A stretch of 64,000 bases of DNA, taken from the NCBI RefSeq assembly GCF_025465275.1, contig NZ_JAODNK010000092.1, positions 1 to 64,000 on the forward strand, written 5' to 3'. Shown here one piece after another: positions 1 through 8,835 of this stretch (position 1 is the first letter of the stretch; each line of letters begins with the position of its first letter). Under the pieces are notes generated by a model. It had not been told where the DNA came from. It made no database searches and was given only the letters and a program-made list of their open reading frames with translations. Source of the stretch: Nocardia sp. GTDB taxonomy: Bacteria; Actinomycetota; Actinomycetes; Mycobacteriales; Mycobacteriaceae. A program made the translations under genes and the position numbers.

Positions 1-1
1 C

Positions 2-1114
2 GGCCTGAACAATGTGCTGACCAACAATGTGCCCACCATCTGGCGCGACACACCCGCCCCGTACGGCCCGCTGATCCTCTGGATCGGCCGCGGCATCGCC
101 GAACTCACCGGCGACAACATCGTTCACGGTGTCTGGGCACATCGGCAGCTCGAACTCGGCGGGATGGCGCTGATCGTATGGGCCCTACCGCGACTGGCAC
201 GTCGCTGCGGGGTTGCTCCGGTGAGCGCGCTGTGGCTCGGGGCGGCCAATCCGCTGGTGCTGTTCCACCTGGTCGCCGGCGTGCACAACGACACGCTGAT
301 GCTGGGGCTCATGCTGGTCGGACTGGAGTTCTGCCTGCGCGCGCTACCCGGCGGCACCGATACGGAACCACCGCCCGCGTTGGACCGTCGAGCGTGGGCG
401 CTGATGACGTTGGGCGCGGTGCTCATCACCCTCGCCGCGATGGTCAAACTTCCCGCGTTCATCGCGCTCGGCTTCGTCGGCATGGCACTGGCCCGGCACC
501 GGGGCAGGCGAATCGGTTCCCTGCTGGTGGCCGCGACCGTACTCGGCGCAGTCGCCGCAGCCACAACGCTGCTCATCTGCTGGGGCAGCGGACTCGGCTT
601 CGGCTGGACCCACACCCTCGGCACCGCCACAGCCGTCAACAGCTGGATGTCGCTCCCCACGGCTCTCGGCATCGTGACCGGATTCGGCGGCGTCCTCCTG
701 GGATTGGGCGACCACACCGTCGCCCTACTGAGCATCACCCGCCCGATCGCACAGGCGATCTCCGCCTACATCAGCCTCCGCATGCTGGTCGCCACCTGGA
801 CCGGCCGCCTGCACCCCATAGGCGCCCTGGGCCTGGCCCTGGGCGCCATAGTCCTCCTCTCCCCAGTGGTACAGCCGTGGTACCTACTGTGGGCGATCGT
901 CCCCTTGGCCGCCTGGGCCACAACCCCCGCATTCCGCGTCCCGGCAGTAGCGTTCTCGGTCCTGGTCGGTGTCCTCCAAATGCCCCGGGGCGCCGACTTC
1001 GCAGTCGTCCAAATCATCGAAGCAGCCCTAGCCGCCGTAGTCGTCTCCGCAATCTTCATCGCCCTGACCCGCAACACCCTGCCCTGGCGAAACCAATCAC
1101 CTGGTATTTCCTAG
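2..1114 (+). CDS. MptB-like polyprenol-phosphomannose-dependent alpha-1,6-mannosyltransferase (5' end outside window)
   Basis: The reading frame is already open at the first base, so the N-terminal part is missing; about 370 C-terminal residues are visible. It is a polytopic membrane protein with many hydrophobic helices and a loop reading VHNDTLMLGLMLVG, a hallmark of the MptA/MptB GT-C mannosyltransferases. In the family these enzymes extend the lipomannan/lipoarabinomannan backbone from polyprenol-phosphomannose on the outer face of the membrane. The C-terminus runs through alternating helices (VVQPWYLLWAIVPL is a further typical segment). MptB is favoured over MptA on general resemblance only. 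A cell-envelope role fits a mycolate-containing actinomycete. Confidence 0.75.
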   Translation, partial: GLNNVLTNNVPTIWRDTPAPYGPLILWIGRGIAELTGDNIVHGVWAHRQLELGGMALIVWALPRLARRCGVAPVSALWLGAANPLVLFHLVAGVHNDTLMLGLMLVGLEFCLRALPGGTDTEPPPALDRRAWALMTLGAVLITLAAMVKLPAFIALGFVGMALARHRGRRIGSLLVAATVLGAVAAATTLLICWGSGLGFGWTHTLGTATAVNSWMSLPTALGIVTGFGGVLLGLGDHTVALLSITRPIAQAISAYISLRMLVATWTGRLHPIGALGLALGAIVLLSPVVQPWYLLWAIVPLAAWATTPAFRVPAVAFSVLVGVLQMPRGADFAVVQIIEAALAAVVVSAIFIALTRNTLPWRNQSPGIS

Positions 1115-1144
1115 AACGTGCTCGGCTACTGGTTCCATTGAGTG

Positions 1145-1507
1145 ATGGAGATACTAGGAGTGGACAACGTGCTCGTCCCGGTCGGTGAATTGGGTACGGC
1201 CAAGCACTTCTACGGTGCCAAGCTCGGCTTGACCATGAAATTCGAGGTACCCGAGCACGGCCTCGCACTGTTCGCGACAGGCAAGGGAGAAGCTCCCGGA
1301 ATCACGGTCCGTACGGATCTGCGGGCCGGGCAGGGAACGCCGCCGGCGATGCGGCTCTGGCTCGAGGTTCCCGACGCCCGCGCTGCCGCCGAGCAATTGG
1401 CGGAACTCGGTGTCACACCCCTGGCCGCGCCGTTCGAGGTCGGTACCGGCTGGACGGTCGAGATCGCCGACCCCCGGGGCGATGTCATCGGCCGACCGAC
1501 TACCTGA
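1145..1507 (+). CDS. VOC (glyoxalase/bleomycin resistance) family protein
   Basis: A small protein of 120 residues with one vicinal-oxygen-chelate module pair: the N-terminal part reads VDNVLVPVGELGTAKHFYGAKLGL and the C-terminal part VEIADPRGDVIGRP, the usual first and last strands of a VOC fold. The substrate cannot be told. An in-frame GTG lies three bases upstream of the chosen ATG, so the start is uncertain by one codon. It lies 30 bases after the mannosyltransferase and is followed by a second, unrelated VOC gene, but nothing links it to either. Confidence 0.75.
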   Translation: MEILGVDNVLVPVGELGTAKHFYGAKLGLTMKFEVPEHGLALFATGKGEAPGITVRTDLRAGQGTPPAMRLWLEVPDARAAAEQLAELGVTPLAAPFEVGTGWTVEIADPRGDVIGRPTT

Positions 1508-1608
1508 AACGCCCGGAGCTGGCCCGGCGCATTGTTTGAAACAGGTTGTGGTACAGGTTGATTCGGTAATGTCCCTAAGAACTCCGCAGTGCGGAAGGAT
1601 GCCTCGAA

Positions 1609-2031
1609 ATGATCGATCATGTGTACATCTCGGTCACGGACATCGAGAAGTCGCTGGGCTTCTACGCCGAGGCACTGAAGCCTCTCGGCTGGCGCGAATT
1701 CGGGAACTATGACGCCGCATCCGGACCCGACAACGTCCCGGACCTCTTCGGCCTCGGCGACGCCACCTACCTCTCCGGCACCGGGGCCGGATCAAGCATC
1801 TGGCTGCGGCAGCGCCGGCCCGGCGAGACGGGTCTGTACCTCGGCATCGTCTGCGACAGCAACGAAGCCGTCGACGCCGCCTACGTCGCCGCGCTCAACG
1901 CCGGCGGCATCGACGAAGGTGGCCCAGCGGACCGGGCATATTTCGCCCCCGGCTACTACGCCGCCAACGTCGCCGACTTCGACGGCAACCGCCTGGAGCT
2001 CGTACACAAAGCCTGGAACCCCGCCCGCTAG
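1609..2031 (+). CDS. VOC family protein
   Basis: A 140-residue single-domain VOC protein. It begins MIDHVYISVTDIEKSLGFYAEAL and ends with ADFDGNRLELVHKAWNP, both typical of glyoxalase-like/dioxygenase-fold proteins; a His near residue 4 and a Glu in the final strand are the usual metal-ligand positions. It differs clearly from the preceding VOC protein, so this is not a recent duplication. An AAGGA-like ribosome site lies about 12 bases before the ATG. No specific activity can be assigned. Confidence 0.8.
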   Translation: MIDHVYISVTDIEKSLGFYAEALKPLGWREFGNYDAASGPDNVPDLFGLGDATYLSGTGAGSSIWLRQRRPGETGLYLGIVCDSNEAVDAAYVAALNAGGIDEGGPADRAYFAPGYYAANVADFDGNRLELVHKAWNPAR

Positions 2032-2157
2032 AGCCGCAGTCCGGCCGCCGAACCAGCATCGCTTCCCACCGTATCCGGCGATGCGATGCTGAGATGCCAT
2101 CGGCCAGTTGACCTTCGAGCGTGCCGCGCGGCCGCTTCGAAGTACGTTATCGCCGGT

Positions 2158-2487
2158 ATGGTTCGGGGCATGACGGAGGTTCAGTTCCCACGCCTCGCGG
2201 AGGTATTCCCAGATCTTGTTACCGAGATCGTCGGCCTGCTTGAACCCGAGGATGAGAATCTCGCTCGAACAGTTCGCGCCCTGAGGTTCTATGGTCGGTG
2301 CACCTGCACGCCCACCTGTCCGATCCTGTTGACCGCGCCGTTGGGCTCACCAAGCGGCGGGGTAGTGATATTGGAATCCGACGGCGAATCCATCATGTTT
2401 CTGTGGATCGATCCGACAGGTCCATCCCATCGCGTGATAGGGATCGAGCTGCTCGACGGCCGCAATCTGGTCCTGCCACCCGCTTGA
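2158..2487 (+). CDS. hypothetical protein
   Basis: A 109-residue protein not recognised as a known family. The frame extends upstream to 2086, but the ATG at 2158 (or the one at 2170) gives a more natural N-terminus. The middle contains CTCTPTC, two Cys pairs that could bind a metal, followed by alternating strands (GVVILESDGESIMFLWID) suggesting a small alpha/beta fold. The codon pattern looks genuine, with strong third-position GC. No neighbour suggests a function. Confidence 0.55.
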   Translation: MVRGMTEVQFPRLAEVFPDLVTEIVGLLEPEDENLARTVRALRFYGRCTCTPTCPILLTAPLGSPSGGVVILESDGESIMFLWIDPTGPSHRVIGIELLDGRNLVLPPA

Positions 2488-2772
2488 CCAGCAACCGTAT
2501 TCGGTGATTCAGTGTCGCCCACATGTCGCTGCGGAGCCTTCCGAAGGGGTGGTACGCGCGCGCCTGGGGCGGATTCGTCACTGCTGCATCCCGTTTAGAG
2601 CAGACAACGCAGCTGTGGAGAGATTCAAGGGCCTAACTCGTTGCGTGCGACCGATCACACCTCTCGCAGCAGCTGGGCCGCGAACAGTGTCACCGACGAG
2701 CCCGAGAGTTCTGGTGCTGGTGCGCGGCAATTCTCGGTGGCTCCAAGCTGGAAGCTCGGCAAAGATGGATTG

Positions 2773-4239
2773 GTGCTAGAGGAACTGGATCGGATCACGG
2801 AGCAGCAGGACCGGTCAGCGACGTTCGAGTTGATTCGGGAACTGGCCGATCCTGGTGCGGGAGGGCGGGAGCGGATCGTTTATGCGCTCGCACGGCTCGG
2901 CGATCCGCGCGCGGCAGTGCCACTGGCAGGGATCGGGCGTGACCGCGACCAGCCGGCCCAGGTGCGGCAAGCAGCGCTGCAGGTGTTGGAGGAATCGGCG
3001 ATGTGCCCGGAGGGCGCCGAACTGCGCGCCTGGTGGGATACCGGGGACGACCTGGTCCGCGCATGCTTGCTGCGGCAGGCCACACGCGGCGAGGCCGATC
3101 TGCTCGAACCGGTCGTGTGCGACCCGCACCACCTGCTGCACCGGCACGGACTGATCGGAATCGGGATCACCTTCGAGGAACCACACTGGCAGCAGTACAA
3201 GATCGCCGGCCTCGACCATCCGGACCCAGCGGTGCGGCGGACTGCAGCCTATCAACTGGGCTGGGACGAACCGGTGGCCGCCGAACCGGCGCTGCACCGT
3301 ACCGCCACCGACAGTGATGCCGATGTCGCCTGTGCCGCGATCGACACGCTGCGTTACTACCGCAGCCGGGCCACGCTGCGGCTGCTTCACGAGATCGCCC
3401 AGGGCGACGACACACGAGCGACGGCAGCGCGAGATGCCGTGGCCGACCTGCTCAGCGATTTCGAGGATGAGCAGTCACGAATCGGGCACTGGCTCACACC
3501 GGTCGCAGACTTGCTCGGCGCGCCTGAACTCGATTACGCGCCGTCGCCCGGACCGCCGGGACCACGGCGGTCCAAGCCGTCGGTGCCGTCGGCTGCGGAG
3601 GTGTTCGCCATGTACTCCGATCCCGACGGCCCATGGAAGCCGAAACTGGCCGCGCTGCATAGCTACTACCCCCGCAGCGACCACTGGAGTGGTGTGCCTG
3701 CCGCCGACCGTCCCGGCCTGGCCGCGTTTCTGTCCGGCCATCCGGACCCTCAGGTGCGCGAGCTGTGCTGCCCGGCGCTGTCGAGCTGGCAGGAGGTGGA
3801 TTCACTGCTCGCGCTGACCCGTGATCGGGAACTGGGTGTCCGCAAATCCGCGGTCTACAACCTGCGATTCGTGCCACTATCGCATGAGATCGCAACGCTC
3901 ACTTGGGATCTGATCGTCTCCGGCGAGGTTGCCGGCACCTGCGGCCAGGAGGCGCTGGCCACCTGCGCCGCCCATACCCCACCCGGCGACCTCGACGACC
4001 GGTTGATAGAGCTGGCGCGCACCGATCTTCGGGGAAGCATCTGCGCCGAGGCAGTATCTCTCCTCGGCGATCACATCGAACCGCTGCTGCCCCTGCTCTC
4101 CGAACCACCCCTGTTGACCTGGGCAGTGCACACCCGGCTACTGGATGCCTGCCGCAACTCGGGTCGGCAACCGCCCGCCGCCAACGCCTTGCGCACCATC
4201 GACAACCTGTATGTAGCGGCCGCCCTCGCCGACCGATAA
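2773..4239 (+). CDS. HEAT-repeat domain protein
   Basis: About 488 residues of mostly helical repeats. Several units show the PBS-lyase/HEAT-like signature of a short Asp-Pro turn followed by an Arg-Ala helix, for example DHPDPAVRRTAAYQLG, GHPDPQVRELCCPAL and DRELGVRKSAVYNL. Such proteins are usually protein-binding scaffolds; no catalytic motif is visible. The open frame extends up to 2641, but the residues before 2773 look non-coding. The GTG at 2773, beside a TTG at 2770, is a guess with no good ribosome site. It stands alone, with 285 bases before it and about 335 after. Confidence 0.65.
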   Translation: MLEELDRITEQQDRSATFELIRELADPGAGGRERIVYALARLGDPRAAVPLAGIGRDRDQPAQVRQAALQVLEESAMCPEGAELRAWWDTGDDLVRACLLRQATRGEADLLEPVVCDPHHLLHRHGLIGIGITFEEPHWQQYKIAGLDHPDPAVRRTAAYQLGWDEPVAAEPALHRTATDSDADVACAAIDTLRYYRSRATLRLLHEIAQGDDTRATAARDAVADLLSDFEDEQSRIGHWLTPVADLLGAPELDYAPSPGPPGPRRSKPSVPSAAEVFAMYSDPDGPWKPKLAALHSYYPRSDHWSGVPAADRPGLAAFLSGHPDPQVRELCCPALSSWQEVDSLLALTRDRELGVRKSAVYNLRFVPLSHEIATLTWDLIVSGEVAGTCGQEALATCAAHTPPGDLDDRLIELARTDLRGSICAEAVSLLGDHIEPLLPLLSEPPLLTWAVHTRLLDACRNSGRQPPAANALRTIDNLYVAAALADR

Positions 4240-4575
4240 CCACCCTCATGGCATCTGCTACCGGATACACCTCTGGCCAACAGAACATCACATAATCGGC
4301 ATATGCCTGCACTGCCTGCGGCCACCCGCCTGCGCGAAATGGTCTCGGCTCGTTGATCTTCCGGAGAGCCGCGTGACCGTTTCGAGCCGCGCGGTACGCA
4401 GCATGTTAGTGCGCAGCCGGCGAGCGGATGATTGCGCTGGGCCACCAGCGGCCAGGCTCGGATGCCTGGCGAACATGCCGGGTCAGTGCTGACCGGAGAA
4501 CAGGGCCGGGCCGGGCCGCAGCTATGCTGCCGTACGGATCGCGCTTGCTGAACGTGTCGAAATCGGGGGAAATGT
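4240..4575. other. intergenic region without a supported gene
   Basis: This 336-base stretch lies between the HEAT-repeat gene and the PQQ-propeller lipoprotein. Reading both strands, I find no ORF with convincing codon use, no clear hairpin with a T tract and no RNA gene. The last 15 bases hold the GGGGGAA ribosome-binding site of the lipoprotein, and its promoter must lie here. Confidence 0.6.
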
Positions 4576-5931
4576 ATGCGCGCATTAGGCATTGCTGTGG
4601 CGCTAGTCGGGTTGTTGCTGCTGACCGGGTGTGGGGGACCGGCCCGGACAGTCCAGGGCGATGCTGTGGCGGCGAGTTCGACCGCCGCGGCGACCGTAAC
4701 CACTACGGCGAAAAGCGCTGCTCTGTGGTCGATTCCGCAGAAAGGCAACAGTTCGCAAATGATGTCCGTCGTAGGGGACGTCGTGATTGTGCCGGAGGGG
4801 ACCGGTGTGGTCGCGGTAGACCGGACATCGGGTGCGCAGCGTTGGCATCGGGAGGTCAAGGCGCCCAACGGGGAGATGTTCTACCGGGTCGGTGACGGGA
4901 CGATCGTGCTCACGGAATATGTGGCGGGCTCGTCCGACCCGGCCCCGCTCGAGGTGGTCGAGGCGACGACCGGGCGCATGCTCTGGCAGTCGAGTGCAAG
5001 CGCCGTCGTCGCCTTCGGACAGGCGGTATATACAGTGGATTGCACCGGTCCCGTGAGTAAGCAGGTGTGCACCACGATGCGTCACGGCATCCGAGACGGC
5101 GTGCCGACGTGGGCCTCGCCAGCTCGTGGTTCGGTGAAGAAAGACACCGTCGGGGCCTGGCATGAGCGGGCGCCGATCGAACCCGCCTACCAGGCGATCT
5201 CGGTACCGGATTCGGATCCTTACGTGCTGGCGCTCGTCGATACGGCAACCGGCGTCGTACTTCCCGGCCGAGGCGAGTCACACGCCTGGTTCGCGGTCGG
5301 TGCCGGCGATGCTCTCGCAATCACCGATTCCGAGCCCGCCAATGGGCGTAGCGAGTGTGCGGTCGACGTTCGTACGACAAATGCTCGTGACAACACACTC
5401 CGCTACACCGCCACCCTGTACAGCGGGCGGCGCAAAAGCGGTGACTGTCAGCTCGCACTGGGGCCCATATTCGGTGGCGAATTCATCGGAACCGGATCGC
5501 GGATAGCCGCAGTCACCGCGTCCGGAACTCCGCAGCTGTTCGATCTTGTGACCGGACAGACCATTTGGACAGGAACTGATCCGGGGAGTCCCCTCGACGG
5601 CGATGACCGGTCCCTGCTCTTCGGCACATTCGCAGATCAGGGCGGACTGTCCCTGTTCGACCTAGCAACCGGGGCCAAGAAATGGTCGATTCCCGACCCC
5701 GGTCTGCCCGGCTATCCGCAGGACCCGAAGACGATCATCGCCGGTGATCGGGTGGTAGTCGGAGCTTGGATCGCCGACGGTGCAGACAAAGGTCCCATCG
5801 CCGTCGTTTATGACCGCGATACCGGACGTGAAGTGACCCGCTACCATGGCTGGTTGAATGGTGCTGGGGCCGACTGGATAGCGATCGGCGTCACAGCCGA
5901 CGCCGGCTCAGTGAACATCGAGTTCCATTAG
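4576..5931 (+). CDS. lipoprotein with PQQ-like beta-propeller repeats
   Basis: A 451-residue exported protein. The N-terminus is a lipoprotein signal with lipobox LLTGC (Cys at about residue 19), followed by a Ser/Thr/Ala-rich linker to about residue 45. The rest consists of propeller-blade repeats with the pattern VVAVDRTSGAQRWH, LFDLVTGQTIWTG and LFDLATGAKKWSI, the PQQ/quinoprotein-like repeat also found in BamB and in many actinobacterial lipoproteins. A conserved Cys pair (CTGPVSKQVC) may form a disulfide. The role is probably as a membrane-anchored binding or assembly protein; enzyme activity is unlikely. Confidence 0.75.
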   Translation: MRALGIAVALVGLLLLTGCGGPARTVQGDAVAASSTAAATVTTTAKSAALWSIPQKGNSSQMMSVVGDVVIVPEGTGVVAVDRTSGAQRWHREVKAPNGEMFYRVGDGTIVLTEYVAGSSDPAPLEVVEATTGRMLWQSSASAVVAFGQAVYTVDCTGPVSKQVCTTMRHGIRDGVPTWASPARGSVKKDTVGAWHERAPIEPAYQAISVPDSDPYVLALVDTATGVVLPGRGESHAWFAVGAGDALAITDSEPANGRSECAVDVRTTNARDNTLRYTATLYSGRRKSGDCQLALGPIFGGEFIGTGSRIAAVTASGTPQLFDLVTGQTIWTGTDPGSPLDGDDRSLLFGTFADQGGLSLFDLATGAKKWSIPDPGLPGYPQDPKTIIAGDRVVVGAWIADGADKGPIAVVYDRDTGREVTRYHGWLNGAGADWIAIGVTADAGSVNIEFH

Positions 5932-6033
5932 CTGAGAGCACGATTCGCATCGGCTCTTGCGCGCATCCAGTTACTGCACCGGCCGTTCTCTGCGAGCGTT
6001 GAGCGCCGCAGCATCTCGGTCGGTGCGGCTGGG

Positions 6034-6291
6034 TCAACGTGAAGTTGCTGATCGGATTGCGGCTGATCGCTCCGAGTCGGCGGGCGGCGAAGTCGCCATG
6101 CGCGCCGCGATAGCGCGGACGTTGAACCCGAGGAAGTCGAAGCCCTCGTCGAGATGGGTGATGCGAGTCTTGTCCTCGTTGAAGCTCAGTCCCCGTGGGT
6201 TCAGCCATGCGGCGAGCTGCGCTTTGATCTGTTCGGCCTGCTGCCTGGAGTGACCGAGGGCGACCAGGTCATCGGCATATCCGATCAGCAC
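6034..6291 (-). pseudogene. group II intron-type reverse transcriptase remnant
   Basis: On the minus strand a short frame reads IGYADDLVALGHS, the YADD catalytic box of reverse transcriptases. It continues through LSFNEDKTRITHLDEGFDFLGFNVR, the stretch that follows that box in group II intron-encoded proteins (LNxEKT and FLGF motifs). Everything N-terminal to the YADD box and all of the maturase and endonuclease parts are missing or unreadable, and the frame breaks just after FLGFNVR. It is a decayed fragment of a mobile element in the 570-base gap between the lipoprotein and the hydrolase; no intron RNA ends were recognised. Confidence 0.75.
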
Positions 6292-6458
6292 CTAGGAATT
6301 CCGTTGCGCCGCAGCGGCTTTAGGGCTGATGCGGTCGTATCGGGCTCCGGCGGCATATCCCGGTTAGGTCATCTTTGCCGACGGAGGTTCGGAAGCTGCG
6401 GCGCTCGGCGACCTCCATTGGCGGTAGTGAAAGCCCGCTCGACTCAGCAGTTTCGATG

Positions 6459-6498
6459 GGTGGCGGCCGTTCACAGATGGCTGTGAACGGCCGCCACC
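6459..6498 (-). terminator. perfect 18-bp hairpin after the alpha/beta hydrolase
   Basis: GGTGGCGGCCGTTCACAG and its exact reverse complement are separated by the four-base loop ATGG, seven bases beyond the stop codon of the minus-strand hydrolase. There is no T tract, as is common for actinobacterial terminators. Confidence 0.7.
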
Positions 6499-6504
6499 TC
6501 GACG

Positions 6505-7194
6505 CTAGGCTTCGCCCGCTGCGGTGCGGATGATGCGTGCGACCACGTCGGGGCGGGAGACGTAAATGGCGTGGCTGCCAGGGGTTTCGACGACCGTCGC
6601 GCCGATGCGTTCGGCCATGGAGGCTTGCGCGGACGGCGGAATCATCTTGTCCTCGGTGACGCGCAGGTACCAGCTGGGCTTGATCCGCCAGGCGGCTTCA
6701 CTGATGGGCCCGCCGAGTGCCTCCAGGCCCCACGGGACCTGGGAATCGGCAAGGAATGCCGCTTCCTGGGCGGAGAGGTCTCCGGCGAAGGATTCGTGGA
6801 ACTTCGACCGGTCGAGGAAGAGGTAGCCCTGCTGCGGCGCCAGGATTGGCGGCTGCGGCCCGTCCTGCGGGAAGCCGGCGATGAGCGTATTCACCGACTC
6901 ACCCTTGTCGGGGGCGAAGGCGGTGATGTAGACGAGGGCGGTGACTTTGTCGTGGGTGCCTGCCTCGCTGATGACCGCGCCGCCGTAGGAATGCCCGACG
7001 AGCACGACCTCGCCCTCGATATCGTCGAGGATCTGCCGGGTGGCCGCGGCGTCGTCGTCGAGCGACTTGGTTGCGTTCTGCACGACGCGCACGCTGATTC
7101 CGTCCTTGGTGAGCTCGTCATAGACTGCTCGCCACCCGGACCCGTCCACGAACCCGCCATGAACCAGGACGACGGTCTTGCTCTTCGCACTCAT
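6505..7194 (-). CDS. alpha/beta hydrolase (esterase family)
   Basis: A 229-residue hydrolase without a signal peptide. The oxyanion segment VVLVHGGFVDGSGW lies at residues 8-21 and the nucleophile elbow is GHSYGG near residue 67. The acid residue is probably in the VTEDKMIPP segment and the catalytic His in TPGSHAIYVSRP near the C-terminus. This resembles the small esterases related to plant methylesterases and EstC. The gene is monocistronic, ends at a strong hairpin, and faces a LuxR remnant upstream. Confidence 0.85.
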   Translation of the reverse strand: MSAKSKTVVLVHGGFVDGSGWRAVYDELTKDGISVRVVQNATKSLDDDAAATRQILDDIEGEVVLVGHSYGGAVISEAGTHDKVTALVYITAFAPDKGESVNTLIAGFPQDGPQPPILAPQQGYLFLDRSKFHESFAGDLSAQEAAFLADSQVPWGLEALGGPISEAAWRIKPSWYLRVTEDKMIPPSAQASMAERIGATVVETPGSHAIYVSRPDVVARIIRTAAGEA

Positions 7195-7281
7195 TCCGAG
7201 TCTCCTCTGTACTGAATTTCAGTTCGGCACAACCGAATCTAGGTCCGGTCCGGCCCAGGGGAATCCGTCAATTGACGTAGT

Positions 7282-7512
7282 TCAGTCGGGCTGTCCAGCC
7301 AAAGCGTCGCGAAGGGCGCTACGGGTGGTGATGCCGAGCTTCGGGAAGGCCCGGTTCGGGCACAGTCGGATCGGCGGCCATATCCAGCACAGCGGTCGTG
7401 CCCACGCCCGGTTCACCGCGGATGACCAGCACCGGCTCGTCGGCGGTCTGCCGAGGACGAACGCCTCGAGCAGCTCGTGCTCGACCTCACGACCAACCAG
7501 CACGTCGACCGC
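7282..7512 (-). pseudogene. LuxR-family (LAL type) regulator remnant with a large internal deletion
   Basis: Read on the minus strand, the first part encodes VLVGREVEHELLEAFVLGR, the typical N-terminus of a large ATP-binding LuxR regulator. After a frame change it continues EPVLVIRGEPGVGTTAVLD, a Walker A motif. About ten codons later the original frame reads FPKLGITTRSALRDALAG and stops, which is the extreme C-terminus of the LuxR helix-turn-helix. Both ends of a protein normally 800-900 residues long therefore survive within about 230 bases, with the whole middle deleted. Confidence 0.75.
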
Positions 7513-7641
7513 GACCACTGTTCGACAGTACTGGTCACCCAGTTGGCGCCTCACTAGCGCTCGCGCGCAGGGCACGACTTCGGCCGTGCCCTGACGCGTT
7601 CTTCCAAGACCCGGCGACCGGCCCTGCCTAGCGTTGTTGGT

Positions 7642-8232
7642 ATGAACAAGATCTTCACCGCGCTGACCGAATGTGCCGCCGAAGCCACCCGTGTGGCCCG
7701 GGAGATCCGCCCGGGCCAGCTGTCCGGGCCGACGCCGTGCCCTGAGTTCGATACTCGCGTGCTCATCAATCACTGGGTGCTCTACTCGTCCTACGGATTG
7801 GAATGCCGGGCCCTGCGTCAGGTGATCCCCGACGAGCTGACCGGGCGCGACTTCACCGCGGCGCCGGACTGGGCGGAAGACTTTGCGGCACAGCTCGATC
7901 GAGCGCTGCGCGCCTGGTCCGATCCCGCCGCCTGGGAGGGCGATATCGACCTGGGCTGGGCGACGACACCCGCCGCCGATGTCGCCGGGATGCTGCTCGC
8001 GGAGCTGGCCCTGCACGGCTGGGACGTCGCCAGCGCGACCGGTCAGCAGTACCGGGTCTCTGAGGAGTCGGCGGCGACGATCCAGCAGATCATCGACGCC
8101 AGCGGGAAGGAATATCGAGAATTCGGAGGGTTCGCTGCGGTAGTCGATGTCGCCGATACCGAGGACCCGTGGACGCGCGCCGTCGCGGCATCCGGCCGAG
8201 ACCCGCAGTGGGCGAGCGCCATTCGGTCCTAG
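7642..8232 (+). CDS. TIGR03086-type / mycothiol-dependent isomerase-fold (DinB-like) protein
   Basis: A 196-residue four-helix-bundle protein of the maleylpyruvate isomerase N-terminal type. The segments LSGPTPCPEFDTRVLINHWVLY and LAELALHGWDVASATGQ carry the conserved His residues that bind a divalent metal in DinB-like proteins. These proteins are common and mostly uncharacterised in mycothiol-producing actinobacteria. The gene is convergent with a damaged VOC gene, with only seven bases between their stops. Confidence 0.8.
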   Translation: MNKIFTALTECAAEATRVAREIRPGQLSGPTPCPEFDTRVLINHWVLYSSYGLECRALRQVIPDELTGRDFTAAPDWAEDFAAQLDRALRAWSDPAAWEGDIDLGWATTPAADVAGMLLAELALHGWDVASATGQQYRVSEESAATIQQIIDASGKEYREFGGFAAVVDVADTEDPWTRAVAASGRDPQWASAIRS

Positions 8233-8239
8233 CCGTAGC

Positions 8240-8689
8240 CTACGAAGCGCAGAACTCATTGCCTTCCGGATCGTGCATGACCCACCAGTGGCCGGCGGGG
8301 CCCTTGTCGAATTTCGCGGACGCGGGTGGCGCCGAGATCGTCCAGGCGGGTGACGAGCTTCTCGAGGCCGCCGGGCTCGCTGTGCACGTCGATGTGCAGG
8401 CGGTTCTTGGTGGTTTTGGGTTCGGCCACGTCCTGGAAGAGCAGCCGCCGGCCGTGGCCTATGCCGCTGGTCTCATCGAACGGGTCCTCGGGATGGCGGA
8501 CTGCGGCATAACCGCGGAAGGTTTTGCGGCCCTTGTGCTCGGGAACGGCTGCGTCGGGGGAGGTGGCCGGCGGCCAGTAGCTGGTCGATGAGCGCGCTGG
8601 GGGTCCTCGTCCTCCAGCGCCTGGGCCCAGAAGTCCGCCAGGGCAGGCGCATTCGCGCTGTCGATCACCAGTTTCCAGTTCAGTGCCAT
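8240..8689 (-). pseudogene. VOC family protein interrupted by three +1 frameshifts
   Basis: Three segments in different minus-strand frames join into one VOC protein: MALNWKLVIDSANAPALADF, then ALIDQLLAAGHLP, then PDAAVPEHKGRKTFRGYAAV through LLFQDVAEPKTTKNRLHIDV, and finally KGPAGHWWVMHDPEGNEFC. The breaks fall at a run of five G (8599-8603), a second run of five G (8556-8560) and a short T run near 8312 on the plus strand. Each is explained by one extra base, so the frame is restored after the third. Either the gene is recently dead or these are homopolymer sequencing errors. Confidence 0.7.
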
Positions 8690-8762
8690 GTACCCAGCAA
8701 ACCATCGATCGAGGCGGTCTCGGGTCACCGTTTGCCGATCGATCCTGTCGTGTCAGAAATAG

Positions 8763-8777
8763 GCAACCAAAGGTTGC
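8763..8777. promoter_or_regulatory. putative ArsR operator, copy 1
   Basis: The 15-base inverted repeat GCAACC-AAA-GGTTGC lies 73 bases before the SRPBCC-ArsR operon start. A near-identical copy lies 45 bp downstream (centre to centre). Small ArsR repressors paired with AHSA1/SRPBCC genes are expected to be autoregulatory. Confidence 0.65.
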
Positions 8778-8807
8778 GCGATCGCGGCCGATTCGCTAGC
8801 TTTATGT

Positions 8808-8822
8808 GCAACCAAACGTTGC
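8808..8822. promoter_or_regulatory. putative ArsR operator, copy 2
   Basis: GCAACCAAACGTTGC repeats the first site with two changes and ends five bases before the GGAGGA ribosome site of the first gene. It should overlap the transcription start or leader. Confidence 0.65.
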
Positions 8823-8835
8823 ATATGGAGGAAGC

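Noticed and set aside
124-738. Long minus-strand ORF opposite the mannosyltransferase gene, and many similar antisense ORFs elsewhere
   Set aside because: These are antisense reading frames kept open by high third-position GC. They are rich in Arg, Pro, Ser and His, lack domains, and lie opposite genes with clear homology.
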